A stretch of DNA of 64,000 nt from Cryptomeria japonica (Eukaryota; Streptophyta; Pinopsida; Cupressales; Cupressaceae), in NCBI RefSeq assembly GCF_030272615.1, contig NC_081415.1:263982925-264046924 (forward strand), read 5' to 3'. Under the pieces are notes generated by a model that did no database searches, was not told where the DNA came from, and was given only the letters and a program-made list of their open reading frames with translations. Positions within the stretch are counted from its first letter, which is position 1; each line of letters starts with the position of its first letter. This document shows, one piece after another, positions 34,380-47,696 of the stretch. The translations under genes and the position numbers were made by a program.

Positions 34380-35740
34380 AAGGGTTTTGCATAGCAAAAT
34401 TTGGCATTGTCGAAGACATAAATTGTATTCTTTGTGATCATTTCTTCAGTTGGGATGACCGTTTTGTGTTAATGTTTAAGCCTTGGCACAAAGATTTCAA
34501 TCCCTCTTTCGAAACTTTCAACAAGATGCCTTTATGGGTTAGAATCCCTAACCTTCCACTTCATCTTTGGGTGGATTCTCTTCTTGAGGAAGTGGGTGAG
34601 GCTCTTGGGGACTTCTTGATGTTTGATTCTAATTCCTTTAATATTCACCATTCTACCTATGTTCACATCTTGGTGGACATTGACATGTCTAAGGGATTGC
34701 TTGTAGAGATCAAACTTATGTCTCTTAAGGGCCAGTGGATTCAGCCTTTGGTCTATGAAGGGATTCCCTTCAGATGCAGAAGGTGCTTTAAAACGGGTCA
34801 TGTTCCTACAAAATGTGATCTTAGTGTTACTAAGAAACACTCCGCGTCTTGGTGGAACAGTGCTTCAACTCAACATTATTTTATTGTGAAAATTTCTTCA
34901 TAGCAAAGTTTTTCCTAGGTGGTTACTCAGGACAACCCGATTGCCACAACGGTCCCGTTGACGAATGTGGTGGGTTCCCCCATGGTGGGTGGTTCCGTTT
35001 CTTCGCAGCCTAAGATGGTTTCTGGGGGTTGTGGGTTGCATGCTGGTGTTTCTTCTGTTGAGGTTCTCCCTCCTGTTGGTGTTAGGAAGGAAGGTGATGT
35101 TGCTGGCTCTTTGGTTATTGGGTCTACCCCGATTGCTGGATTCTAGTCTGCTAGGGCTGATCCTGTCTCAGGGGAGATTGCTGGTGCGGTCCCTTTGCTT
35201 GGTTTTGTTACCAAGGTTGATTCTGGCCCCAGCCTTGCTGGAGCTGCATCGCATGCTAGTCACTCCATGGCTGCTGGGTTTCTAGCACTAGATTCATTGG
35301 AGTGACAAGATGAGGCTGCTAAAGTTGAAGATGGTTGGATTAAGGTTAAACACAAACATTTAAGCGGTCCTCGCCTTCTTTTGACATGACCCTTCGATCC
35401 CACAAGAAGGCTTCCATAGGGAAATCCTAAGTTAGGGGGGTTGTCTTTACCCTTGTGGGCAGCTGGAACTTTCTTTTCTTTTTTCTCTCTGCTGCCCTTT
35501 GTTTGTTATGGTCTGCCTGCAGTTGGTTCATGGTTTGGCTTAACTTTTCAGGCAACTTTTCTCTTTGGGGTCTCTACCCTTTCTTTGTTTTGTTTCGTCT
35601 TGAACCGGTTCTGTTATGTTTTGTGAGCCTGACTGAATATCTCATGTTGTGGGTTGCAAGAGCCCCTTTTAAATCCTATTTTGTACAAGATTTGGGGTCC
35701 CTTAAAAACCTATTTTTATCTAATAAAAAACATACCTTTG
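34380..35740 (+). pseudogene. LINE ORF1 relic with CCHC knuckle and 3' tail
   Basis: The open stretch 34385-34903 matches the nucleic-acid-binding ORF1 of plant L1 elements (DUF4283 type). It contains FKPWHKDFNPSFETFNKMPLWVRIPNLPLH (in part, about 34474-34565), then VYEGIPFRCRRCFKTGH with a zinc knuckle ending PTKC (about 34755-34815). After a stop at 34901 the same frame continues as a Val/Gly/Ser-rich linker with more stops (to about 35300). No ORF2 follows. Instead there is a pyrimidine-rich tail ending in TCTAATAAAAAAC at about 35735, so this copy is an internal deletion. Confidence 0.75.
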
Positions 35741-36206
35741 CATTGCAAATGAGTTGACCAAGTTACTATGTATTTCTTATCAACATTCTTAGCATGTACT
35801 TGTATACACTTGCCATATTTTTAGCTCATTCACAAATATCAATACCTCGTGGAAAGATCATTTAATTGTTCATCATTTCAAGACACACAATGATCATTTA
35901 AGGATTAGGAATTCTCTCTAAGAATAACTTTAAGCTAGATCACAACTTGATAATATATAAGGATTAACAAATAAATCATTCATGCATACCCCTTTAGATG
36001 TGATACTTAGGTATGTTGAGAGATCTTCCATGAATAATCACATATCACCTAAAAAGTTAGTGGATCCAAATTGCTATTTATGTAACCTAGGCCCTCGTGT
36101 GTATCTTGCCACAACAACATTTCAAGGATAACTATCAACTCAGTTTCACATAATTCTAGAAATAAAATGAAAAAAATCCAATTCACACACACACACACAC
36201 ACACAC

Positions 36207-36259
<53 letters not shown>

Positions 36260-37484
36260 CTCTCATGCCTTGTAATCCACACCATAATTTTGTACAAATA
36301 CAAGTGATATAAAAGTAATGATGTAAGAACATAATCAATGAAGTCTCTGGCCATCACTGACCTACATGGTCATCCGCAAATCCTAAGAGACAAGAACATG
36401 ATTTGGGTGCTTTTCCTCCCAACCACAAATCTTATGCTTCCTTGGGATTCTTCCTACTCAAAGAATGCCCAACCCTGCAGTGTGTAGCTACCTGAAAAAA
36501 ATAGGCAAGAGGGAATCTAGTGCAACCTGATATATCTACATGCATTTGTTTGTATGAAATGCAATGTATCCTACTATCGGGATACGACAAAGAAACATAT
36601 TAATAAAGTTTGCTAGGCTAGTTCCATGTATTTCAAAGGACACATGGCTTTGGCCAAAGAACTTCAAATTATTTGGATTTCCCCAAAAAGAGGATCATCG
36701 TTCTTTGTGATTCCATATTCAATGCCCATCCCAAAAACATAAACCCAAAACACATATAAAGAGAACTACTTTTATTAGCAAAATAATCCACCTTAACATG
36801 CATATTGCTCAACATTAATTACTACACACAATGTTCTACATCTTTTGACATTTCATAAAAATAATATATTTTGCTTAATCAGTATATTAATACTAGCCTG
36901 GTATGTTCTCTGCTATATACTCCCTTGAGCATTCTATTAGTGTTCATCTCAAACACGATAGAGGACAACACTAACATAACTTAGGAGCAATGATATCAAA
37001 CATTTGGAATAATCACCATGATATTTTTAGAAGAAAATCACAAGAGGAGAAATTATCAAACTCAACACTAAATCATAAATGTGCACATCTCAACAATAAA
37101 TCAAGTGTGACCAACAGTGACAAAATAAACAGATGAAATAGTTTGGTGACTAAACCGTTCATAAGAAAATTCAAAAACACAATACGAGTCCTTACAACAC
37201 AAGGAACATTTTCATCAATAACAAAAAATAAATCATCAAAATTAAAAATGGTTTCAAATAAATTGCATGACTAACACTAGTCACATTAAGGGAGTAAAAA
37301 GCTACACGTAACCTTGCATCCAAGGTCTGTTAGAGACATGCCCAAACTCATGGCAAATATTATCCTTAAAGACTTTAGTACTAGGCAAAGACAAAAATCA
37401 AACATCCTTAATCAAGTGTTCAAACTCAATTTGTAGACACTTATATCCTTAGTGCACTATTATAATATTATTATGCATGAATTA
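35741..37484. other. unrecognised AT-rich stretch with one microsatellite
   Basis: No gene is recognised. It holds a (CA)n(GA)n tract at 36184-36257. The rest has no motif I can place. Confidence 0.5.
36184..36257. repeat. (CA)n-(GA)n compound microsatellite
   Basis: About 12 CA units followed by about 24 GA units. Confidence 0.97.
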
Positions 37485-38433
37485 TGTTGGAATCCAATAA
37501 CACTGAGGGGGTGGGGGGCAGGGGGGGAGGTGAATCAGTGTTATACCAAAATGATCAATTTTAGCCTTATAAAAACATGCATACACTAACCGGTATATCG
37601 GATAATACAAAATTGAAAGAAGTAAAAAGAAGTAAAGCAACCAATAAGCCAATCACATAAATGAGAATCATAACACACAAAATTATACGTGGAAAACCTC
37701 AAAGAGGAAAAACCACGATGGGATTTGTGACCCACAATATCAATTCACTGGCCATATGAAGAGATATTACAAAATATAAGGGTCTTGCTTGCAGGAAGGC
37801 TTATAGCCTAGAGCACACTACTCAATCACAAAAAAGGAGTCTCGCTGACTATATATAAATCCAGACTACAATTTGGAGAAGTGGTGAACTGCTAAGATAA
37901 CATCTTCTATGCCTGCATACAGTTCCAGTTTAAGCTCTCTTAGTTCTGGTCTGAAACCCTAAACCCTTTACCGGAATAACCCTTACATAAATATCCTTAC
38001 ATACATAATATCTCTGATATATTTCACATCATATTACATTCGCATTCCATAATCTTCTCTATGTAAAAGATGATCTAATCCAAACTAACCTATATACCCT
38101 ATACAATTTATCATGCCTTATGTCGGCTTACAAAGATAATTACAATATCAAATTGCATGCCAGCTAGATAACATAAATACATGAATATCAAAATTAATTT
38201 CCGAAGCTGGATCCAAGAGATGTGGGCCTCCAATACTGATAACATATTCTAAACCATGTCATCCTCCAATACTGGTAACCAAAGAAGTCCTTATGTCCGG
38301 TCAATGCCGATGTAGTATCTGCGAAGTGCTTGCCGGTAGACAACTGAACCAAAACATGAATCCAAAATACAATACCATGTTGCCATCAATGAAAATATAG
38401 TGAAACCAACCAATTGAGTGTCAATTTCCAACA
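37485..38433 (-). repeat. 3' LTR of the 6.9 kb element
   Basis: 949 bp, paired with 43453-44387, with a G-rich run (37507-37530) that differs in length between copies. Confidence 0.92.
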
Positions 38434-38706
38434 ATCTTCCCCTTTGGCATTGATGGCAACACTCATGTGAAAAATGGTCAAGGTTTCATCTGCCGGTTTT
38501 ATCATGCCTACTCCCCCTGAGATGAATATTTATTAATGCAAGAATAATCCATATCCCCATGTCTCCATATCTCCCCCTAATGTATACAACTCTTTCTATT
38601 ATTTTTCACATCTATATCACTCCCCCTTTAACATCAATGCCATCAAAAATTCTAAAAAGAATGTCAAAGATTCAAAAAGATGTACAATGAATATCTCAAA
38701 AATATC

Positions 38707-40557
38707 TTACCAGAGTTTAACAAATTTCAAAATTTCTGGATAAGCCTTCTCCAATAGCTCAAGATAGGCGTCCCAACCAATTTTGAACGTGCCAAAAATG
38801 GATACAAGACCATTTTGTATATGTGCAAATGACTCTTTCTCATTTACCTCTACCGGTGTGGGATTTCCCACCATATCCATACACTCTTTCTTATGTACAC
38901 TGAGTGAATCCAACCAGGGACTCACCAAGCCTCTCAAACTTCTGGCTCTTCTTATTATATTGTCTCTTTCCTTCTCAAGAATAGAAATTTGGTTTTCCAA
39001 AATCAAAATTTGACCATCAATGGATGTAGTCAATGATGTCAATCCATCAAAAGAATTAACTATATTTGCAATTTTCTCCTAAAGTTCTTTTATTTTCTTA
39101 TCCACATTTATTGTAAGTATATCTGTGTTGCAACATACCCTATAAATATTTGTACATTGTTTCAAAGAATTATCTATCAGTTTTAGTTTTTCATCAATCT
39201 TTTTCTTCTCAAATTCAATCACCTGATCAAATGCAGCTCTCTTAGCCTGAGTGAATCTCTCTAGTGCTTGCTGGTTTGAAATTTGCTGTAAGGATTTAAA
39301 ATCCTTTGAGATATGCTCAATGATCATCTTAATCTTGTTGGATGGGCTCGCTTCATTGTCAATCTTGCATTCCAGGACTAGTATGTGTAAAACTGTGATT
39401 GATTGATCAATAACCCCTTTATATATAGATCCCTCCTTCATTAATTTTTGTGCTGCCATCATCATGAGTTCAGTAGGATTCATCTCTTTTATGTTTTTCT
39501 TTTCAACCTGTGAGGTGTCAATTGACAACAATGATGGACCATTTGTTGGTTCTTTGCCAGTTTCCCCTTCCTTCTCCTCTGATGATTTGTCCTTTATAGC
39601 TTCCTCACTTAGACCGATGGCTTCACCACTTGGTGCAGTCTGTGTAACTGTCAATTCCTCTTTAGGAACAATAACCTCAACCTGTACATTTGTATCCAGA
39701 GGACTGATATCCTCAATATTAGTATCCTGTACATAATCAACCTTTTCGCTCTCTGTATTAACCGGTATTTCAATATTTGTTTGTACATTTGTATCAATCG
39801 GGGGCTTGATTTCCACTATCTTAATATTTTTCAAAACTGAGGGTGAAGTACCCATAATCTTGTCCCCTTTACCTTCAACCAGGATGTCTACAATGTTTGT
39901 CTTTGTTTCCGGTGAAGTAAAGAATCCTCTGTTCTCTCCAAAGAATTTAATCCATGCTTGTTGAGTCTCCTTTATTATTTCATTTACCCTTCCTAGCATC
40001 AGACTAGTTATTTTATGTTTGCTATTAAAGACTTTTCTATCTGCCACCCCAAGTGTCCTTTCCATTTCATCTGGAGCAATAGTGACACAAACAGATAATA
40101 ACTCTTGAATCTTAATATGTTTGTCTTCTTGCATAGTTGGCAGTCTTCTAGCATTTAATATATTATACAATTCAGTCGGTATTTGATTTTCTATTTCTAT
40201 TAAGGATTTCTTATAAATATCCAAGTATAATAAGAATGCTTCCTCTACCTCTCTTTGTTCATCATCTTCTAATTTTTCATAATAAAACTGTACATTCTTC
40301 AATACGTCATCCTTAGCGATTTCATCTATTAATTCTGCACAATTTTTAGGTGGAATGATATTCACATTACCAGATTGAATAGTTGTATCAATTTCATTCT
40401 TCTTCTTTCTCTTTGCACTATTGGATGCAGTTGAAGGTGTTGCCTTTGGTACTTGCTTCCATGCTGGTATTTTGAGTGTAACCTTCCTAACCAGTTGCCT
40501 TTTGGCTTCTACCTTTGCTTCCTCTATTGTATTCCTAACAACCCTCTTGAATGCCAA
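38707..40557 (-). pseudogene. C-terminal part of the element's long ORF, unknown family
   Basis: One frame of 616 codons, broken only by a TAG at 39076-39078. It is rich in Lys, Glu, Ile and Thr, with coiled-coil-like stretches (for example ILENQISILEKERDNI near 38990). There is a low-complexity middle with repeated 'DTNVQ' phrases (about 39680-39810). I recognise no catalytic motif. The frame is open upstream of the first Met, and with one frame change near 40680 it joins the ORF at 40653-41207. This is the longest open coding stretch in the window apart from the microsatellite artefact. A structural, gag-like role is possible, but function is unknown. Confidence 0.6.
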
Positions 40558-40652
40558 GGGTGTGTCATCCTCAGATTCAGATTCTGTAGTAATAGGCTCA
40601 ATGTGTACTTTTAGATTCTTCCTCTTCCCGCCTTTCTCTGAGACAACATCAA

Positions 40653-42232
40653 TTAATTCTTTGATGTCATGTGAGACTTTCTCAACAAATTTGCTTGCTT
40701 TTCCTTCCCGTTTCTCTCTATTTTGACCTCATGTGTTTTCTGTTGTGCAGTTCCACAGGGATTCTCTGCCTCATCAATAGGTGCATCAATCAACATTTTT
40801 GCATAAGCTTCAAGAATCAATGCATCTACTTCATAGCCCATTTCCTTAATCCAAATCTTTCGAGGCTTAACTACTTCCATAAATGTTTCATCCTTCTTGA
40901 CCATGAAGCATATGTCAGTTGAATATTTTTCTACAATATGCTTAGGAATCCTTACCCTAAACTTCCTAGATTTCTGAAATTCTTTGAAATATCCCCATAC
41001 CTTATCATCTCTCTGACTTCCTAAAGTAGCAATTGACTGTTTCAATTGTCTTCCTACCAGAATGTCAAATTCCCATTGCCTTTTACCAAAACCGGGTGTA
41101 TCATTCATGAAAAATAACATTAAACAAACTATCAAGCTACCATATCGGAAGGTTCCCTTCTTTTCTCCCTTAATCTTTCCTAGGTTTATTAATAACTCAT
41201 CTAACATCTAGCCGCATAGATCCAATTTCACACCCTCTCTCATCATTTTGTATGCAGCCAAAATGCATGAACTGAAAACAAAATTCAGTCAGTTTGACTC
41301 AGTTACCTTATACCCGATGATCATGCTATCAAATTTGATGTCTATGTCGGTAATAGTGCTCACTCTCATAGATCTCCTGTCAAATGTCGTGCCGATGATC
41401 TTGTTCACGAAACATTCGAAACCTTCTTATATGGATGTTGCCCAACCGATGGTAAACCAGTGATTGCCCGAATGACTTCCTTGGTGATCTTGTAAGGTCT
41501 ATCTAACCAGATGAATTCCCCATGCACTCTGCTCAAAACATATCTAATTATCTCATCTTCCAATTCTGGAATGTCCAAAATGCCGGTAAACCCTAAGTCT
41601 TCAATGTGTTTGTATGTCGCTTTGATATTTCCAGATTCTCCTATCAGCTTGCTCATATACATACCCTTAATTTCTGATGTTCCCAAGTCCTCAATGTGAC
41701 TATGAATATATGTCCTAACATCTTTAACATAGACAACACCCTCCAGAACATGAGAAAATTCTCCAACCAAATCTTCCAGGGTAGCCACATGTGGATACCA
41801 CTTGAAGATTGGCCTGGGGCAGTCCTTGACCTCTACTACAATTGGGTTGGCAAGAAGGATAGGAATAGAAGATGATCCCAATTCCATGTTCAAAGATAAA
41901 TACCTATTGATCACTCTCGGTGAAAAACCTTCAACAAATTCATCTAGACATCGGTGAAATCGCTCAAGTAGAAATCTGATTTCTCTGAAATGCCTTTGAT
42001 CGCTCTTAGTTGCTATTGATCGCTCTAAAATCGCTTTGAATGCAAGGTGATCAATAATGAAGTGAATTCGACCTTTTAACCTTCGAGAAAAAACCCTAAT
42101 CTTCCATTGACATAAATGAATGCCGATGAAAGATACCAGATCTCGCACATAACATATCCATGTCGGATAAACATCTCCAATGTCTGGAACATCTTCCAGA
42201 ACCTCTTCCTGGGGCATATGCAACATCTTCAT
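40653..42232 (-). pseudogene. N-terminal part of the element's long ORF, unknown family
   Basis: Two open pieces, 42232-41405 and 41207-40653, are joined by a frame change near 41410 and stops at about 41305 and 41208. The first piece ends in RPYKITKEVIRAITGLPSVG (about 41475-41420). That pattern is similar to the '[14 protein letters not shown]' segment of the block at 20.1 kb. The second includes FRYGSLIVCLMLFFMN and PGFGKRQWEFD, globular-looking sequence. I cannot assign the family. It may be a captured host-derived domain or a gag variant. Confidence 0.55.
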
Positions 42233-42261
42233 GAATTTTGCCTACCCCTAAGGCATCTGCC

Positions 42262-43420
42262 TTAGTTACCGGATGAGCTACTTGCCGATGTAGGAACAAC
42301 CTCTTCTGTCGGATAATTAACCAGGACATTTCCATCTGATGATTGTTCTTCAGTCTTCCTAACCCATTCCTGAGTATGATCTTGTCGGATTTCACTAACC
42401 TTCTTTTTCCCTTTCTCATTTGATCCCCAATTACCAACCGGTGGATTTATGCTTCTACAAAATTTAGCAATATGTCCAGCCTCATTACATGCATAACATG
42501 TAACATTGTTTTTTTGAATTGCTTTGCTAAAACCGGTAAAATTTCTTGACCTGCATTGATTAGCCATATGTCCAAACTTTCCACATGCATAGCATTTAAC
42601 ATTCATTTTGCAATCTTCTGTCTTATGACCATACTTATTGCATTTAGAACATATACCGGGAGCAGAATTAGGGATCTAATTTGCTCTGTTTCTACATTGT
42701 CTAGCCATGTGACCAAATATATTGCAAACAAAACATCTACCATTGAATTTATAAGAATTAAATTACCTTACCGGTGCCTTATGGTTTTGATATTCATTAG
42801 CAGTACTAGAACTCTACCCCTTGCTCAAATCCAGGTCCACCGGAATCTCCAATTTACCTTTGTCTCTTCAACAACTCATCCAGCTGTGCTGAGCTAATCT
42901 TGAATTTTTCTTTATACTCACTTGCAGTAGTTAAGTCTTCTCTCAAAATTATCATTTGTCTCTCAAGCTCTTTTTCATTACTCTATGATTGTACCAAATT
43001 AGTTCTCAACATATCATTTTCATGAACAAACCTCCCATATTCTTCAAATTTGTTCTTCAGGGATACAACAAGATTTTCTTCCTTTTTCTTTCAGTCCTCA
43101 ATCTCCTTAGACATCCTCATAGCTATAACTTGCATTTCATTTTTCGTGACCATGTTCTCCTGACTCAATTTCTGATATTGTTCTTTAAGTGCATCTTTCT
43201 CTTTATCATCTCGACTTTGCAAAAGTTCCTTCCTCCTAGCTTGAAAAGATAATAGCCTCTCTTGTAGGACAAGAATGAATTACTTAGCAAAACTCAATTC
43301 ATCTTGTAGCTTTAAGTTCTTCATCCTTTTAGCATCATAATCTTCAAATGCCATCTCAAGTTGCTTTTCCAAAGCCATATTCATGGATTCCAGATTCAGG
43401 ATCTTCCTCAAGCTGTTAAA
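42262..43420 (-). pseudogene. gag-like region with coiled coil and four zinc knuckles
   Basis: The - strand from about 43400 to 42900 codes for Lys/Glu-rich coiled coil (with stops). It ends in a KISSAQLDELLKRQR segment typical of the linker in copia-type gag. Then come four CCHC knuckles in series: CFVCNIFGHMARQC (about 42750), CSKCNKYGHKTEDC (about 42650), CYACGKFGHMANQC (42594-42553) and CYACNEAGHIAKFC (about 42500). A Ser-rich tail ends at 42262. The N-terminal gag domain is not found between this and the 5' LTR. Confidence 0.8.
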
Positions 43421-43438
43421 CTTCCTCTAAGGCACAAG

Positions 43439-43452
43439 GCTCTAATACCAAT
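43439..43452 (-). other. primer-binding site
   Basis: On the - strand ATTGGTATTAGAGC follows the 5' LTR. It differs from the initiator-Met complement by one transition (C to T). Confidence 0.8.
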
Positions 43453-44387
43453 TGTTGGAATCAAATAACACTGAGAGGGGGGTCGGGGGGTTGAATTAGT
43501 GTTATACTAGAATGATCAATTTTAGCCTTATTAAAACATGCATACACTAACCGGTATACCGATACATACAAAATTGAAAGAAGTAAAGCAACCAATAAGC
43601 CAATCACATAAATGAGAATCATAACACACACAATTATACGTGGAAAACCTCAAAGAAGAAAAACCATGGTGGGATTTGTGACCCACAATATCAATTCACT
43701 GGCCATATGAAGAGATATTACAAAATATAAGGGGCCTGCACTTGCAGGAAGGCTTACAACCTAGAGCACACTACTCAATCACAAAAAGGAGTCTCACTGA
43801 CTATATATAAATCCAGACTAAAATCTGGAGAAGTGATGAACTGCTAAGATAGCATATTCTATGCCTAAATACAGTTCTGGTTTAAGCTCTCTCAGTTCCA
43901 GTCTGAAACCCTAAACCCTTTACCAGAATAACCCTTACATAAATATCCTTACATACATAATCTCTCTGATATATTTCGCATCATATTACATTCGCATATC
44001 CATAATCTCCTCTATATAAAAAATGATCTCATCCAAACTAACCTATATACCTTATACAATTTATCATGCCTTATGTCGGCTTACAAAGATAATTACAATA
44101 TCAAATTGCATGTCAGATAGATAACATAAATACATGAATATCAAAATCAATTGCCAAAGCTGGATCTAAAAGATGTCGACCTCCAATACCGATAACCATA
44201 TTCTAAATCATGTCGGCCTCCAATACCGGTAACCAAACAAATCCTTTTGTCCTACCGGTGCCGGTGTAGCATCTGTGAAGTGCCTGTCGGTACACAATTG
44301 AATCAAAACATGAAGCCAAAATACAATACCATGTTGCCATTAATGATAACATAATGAAACCAACCAATTGAGTGTCAATTTCCAACA
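43453..44387 (-). repeat. 5' LTR of the 6.9 kb element
   Basis: 935 bp, TGTTGGAA to TTCCAACA. Confidence 0.92.
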
Positions 44388-46640
44388 GATCAAACACCAA
44401 TTGATTATGCAGTATAATCACAAATTTCACTTTCTTTCTAACATCACACATGTTGAAGAGCAATCATTCTACTTCAAATGCATTACTCGCATTATAGAGC
44501 TCATATTTTCCAATCAGATTCAATGGATATGCAATCTTAAGAAAAAGTTGGACATTCACTCCAATCAAGAAAATGCACAGGCGGAACCAAAACTTCAAGG
44601 TTCCATCAACATGATGCAAGATGTATTTCACTAAGGGATATTATTTTTGCTTCTATTAACTCTAAAGCAAATGACATATTTCCCTTTCTTGTTAGGTGTA
44701 ATAAAAACTAGGAGGCTCTCTCCCTCACTACTCTAGTTGATCCACATTGATCCAACTATTGACTCAATCTATAAGTACTTACACATAAATGTGTTAAACA
44801 CTATTTAACTAGAGAGTTATGTGATCAAGTGTCACAACTGAGCATAGCAAACCCAAGCCCCTAGTGTGGAACCTAGAGCTCTAATACCAAATGTAAGGAC
44901 CGCCATAGTAACATAATAATAAAATTCACAAATTACACATCAACAATCATCCATTAATGCCACATGTTCAAATACAAAAGATAGAGACATGAAATAACAT
45001 TTCTACATATAAGTTAGAGTGTATAAGCTATAGATCAAAGAAAACATATACATCTACAATAGACCACATGGTTGAACTCAATAAATTCTGAAGGAACAAA
45101 TCACGAAGACCACCTTGACAAGAACTTCTGACACTTGTCTCCCTCATGCACATCACAGATGAGAACATTGTCGGAGCGCGTTTCCACCCTACCACGAAGT
45201 AGTTACACTTCCCTAGAATCTTTCATGACACAAAAGATACCCAGCCCAACATGAGGAAGACTAGCAATGCGATATTGGCAAGAGTAATAAAATTTTTGCA
45301 GCATGATATCCACATTCTCACACTAACAAATATGAAAGAAGCAACAATCATTGCTTAACTATCACAAGTCATTTTGAGATCTCATTTCCATCTCAATCAT
45401 ATTTATTATGATAGGTGAACATAATATGAATTTATCTGAATCATAGAGAAAACAAAAGAATGTATATAAAAGCACTTCAAAGGCATACACGAGCATTCAC
45501 AAGAATAGATGAACACATAAGTGGATATAAGTTTTATAGTCTAGACATATCTATAGGTCCACAAAAGCACTCATTGGCTTATAAAGACATCTTTTTATTC
45601 ATCATCATTTGATAATCAAGACTACACATGAAAACCAATCCATTTGTATAATTCACATAAACTAAACTTGGTGTTTCCAAAACTGTATGATATAGTATAA
45701 TAGCTTATGATATCAGTTGTAAGAAAATTTATGTCATCTTTATTTCCCTACTTAATATTTGCACAAGTAGCAACAAGATAGGCATCTACTATACTTATAG
45801 AGCCAAGCTCTTCCATGAAGTCAAAATAAATGAAGTCCAAGCTTAAAGATAAAGATTTCCTAATCCTTGACATGAATTTTAAGTAAGCTAATTGCATCAA
45901 TATGACATAACTAAAAAGGCCCCTTGTATAATTTATGTATTTATACCTATACTTACATTAATGAGGAAGTAGATAATATTAACCTTAAGGGAGCATACAC
46001 TAATATTAACCCATTCTCTAATTTGATAAACTAATTTAAAATCATGCAAATGACGCTTTATACAATCACAATTATGCTCCAAGGACCCATCCCCAAATAA
46101 AAACTAGGATCAATCATGAAACCAAATTCCATTCTATTGACTAAATTCCCTCAAGGTAATCAATTATCTAATAAAATTTTAACATAACAATATTTATTAA
46201 GGATAACTAATTAATTCACATCTCTTCAATGACATAACACATTCTATTAAAGAACCAACTTTTCTATCCCAGTATAAAACATGACAAATGACTACTACTT
46301 AGTTCTACTTTCTCTCAGTACAATATTTGATAAAATAAGAATATCTACGAGATGGTACCTCAATGACACTCCTCTAATGAAGGGCATATATGTAGAATCC
46401 ACAATAAGTTTGAGCTATGTCAATTTCAATCTTTTTCATATATAAATATAATGCATATTCTATGTTCAACATCCAAGCCTTTGGGTTGGATGCCCAAGGC
46501 AAATACAAGCCCGAGGCTTGGTGTTTGCCAAGGCAACAAGTTTGGTGCATGCCAAATATGACACACGCCAAATGAAAAAAACATTTGGCCTACACCTTAT
46601 TTGGCACATGCTAAATATGACATATGTCGAATGCTTTGTA
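44388..46640. other. largely unrecognised, with a possible LTR junction
   Basis: At 44876-44892 the phrase GCTCTAATACCAAA is followed by TGTAAGGACCGCC, like a primer site and LTR edge of a - strand element. I could not find the partner LTR. A 34-bp phrase beginning TTTGGTGCATGCCAAATATG (46541) recurs in altered form at 46600. The remainder is AT-rich without motifs. Confidence 0.4.
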
Positions 46641-46664
46641 TTGAGAACCTTCACAATGTGTCTT

Positions 46665-47013
46665 CTCTCTCTCTCTCTCACACACACACATATACGCACA
46701 CACACATCTCCTCCCTCCCTCCTGACCCTATTTCCTCCCCCTCTTTTCCTCCCCATCCCTTCCTCCTATCCCTCATTAAGCCTCTCTTTGTCTTTGTCTC
46801 AAACACACACACATACATATTCTCCCTCCCTCCCCTTCTTCTTCTTCTTCTTCTTCTTCTTCTCCCTATGTATCTCCCCTTTCTCTCTCTCTAGATCTCA
46901 GACACACACATACACACATTCTCTCTCTCTCTCTCTGTCTCTCTTCTCTCTCTCTCTCTCTCCCACACACACACACACATCTTCTCCCTCATTCACCCTC
47001 TCTATCTCTCCAT

Positions 47014-47049
<36 letters not shown>

Positions 47050-47632
47050 CAAACACATCTTCTCCCTCCTTCTCCATCTCTATCTCTCCATTATTCATCT
47101 CTCTCCATCTCTCTCTCACACACACATCTTCTCCCTCTCTCTCTCTCTCACACACACACATCATCTCCCTCCCTCCCTTTCTTCATCTCCCTCTCTTCCC
47201 CCCCTCCCTTCATCTCCATCTCTATCTCCCAATCCCTCCTTACCTCTCTCTATCTCTCTCTCTCTCTCTCTCTCACAAACACATAAACACATATCATCTC
47301 CCTCCCTCCCCTTGCTCTACTTCCCTTCCTACCCCTCTCTATCTCTCAATCCCTTCTTACCCCCCCTCTCTCTCTCACACATACACATATTCTCCCTCCC
47401 CCCCCTTCTTCATCTCCCTCACTATCTCCCTCACTATCTCCCCCCCCTCTCTCTCTCACACACACATCTTCTCCCTCCTTCTCCCTCTCTATCCCTCCAT
47501 TATTCTCTCTCTTTCACACACACAAACATCTTTTGCCTCCTCCTCCCTTTCTAACTCTCCATTCTTCTCTCTCTCCCCCACACACACACATCCTCTCCCT
47601 CCCTCCCCTCCTCCTCCTCCTCCTTCTTCTTC

Positions 47633-47696
<64 letters not shown>

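Larger units (their letters stand above)
37485..44387 (-). mobile_element. 6.9 kb non-autonomous LTR element with large foreign-looking ORF
   Basis: The LTRs are 949 and 935 bp (37485-38433 and 43453-44387), starting TGTTGGAA and ending TTCCAACA. On the - strand the order is 5' LTR, primer site, coiled-coil and four-knuckle gag-like region, a long decayed ORF region, purine tract (AAAGGGGAAGAT at 38434-38446), 3' LTR. I find no protease, integrase, RT or RNase H motif anywhere inside. The flanks AATTA and GATCA do not match, so there is no visible target duplication. This fits a large retrotransposon derivative that depends on another element. Confidence 0.88.

Noticed and set aside
37480-44392. 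A 5-bp target duplication for the 6.9 kb element
   Set aside because: The flanks AATTA and GATCA do not match. Either one edge was altered or the element arose by recombination.
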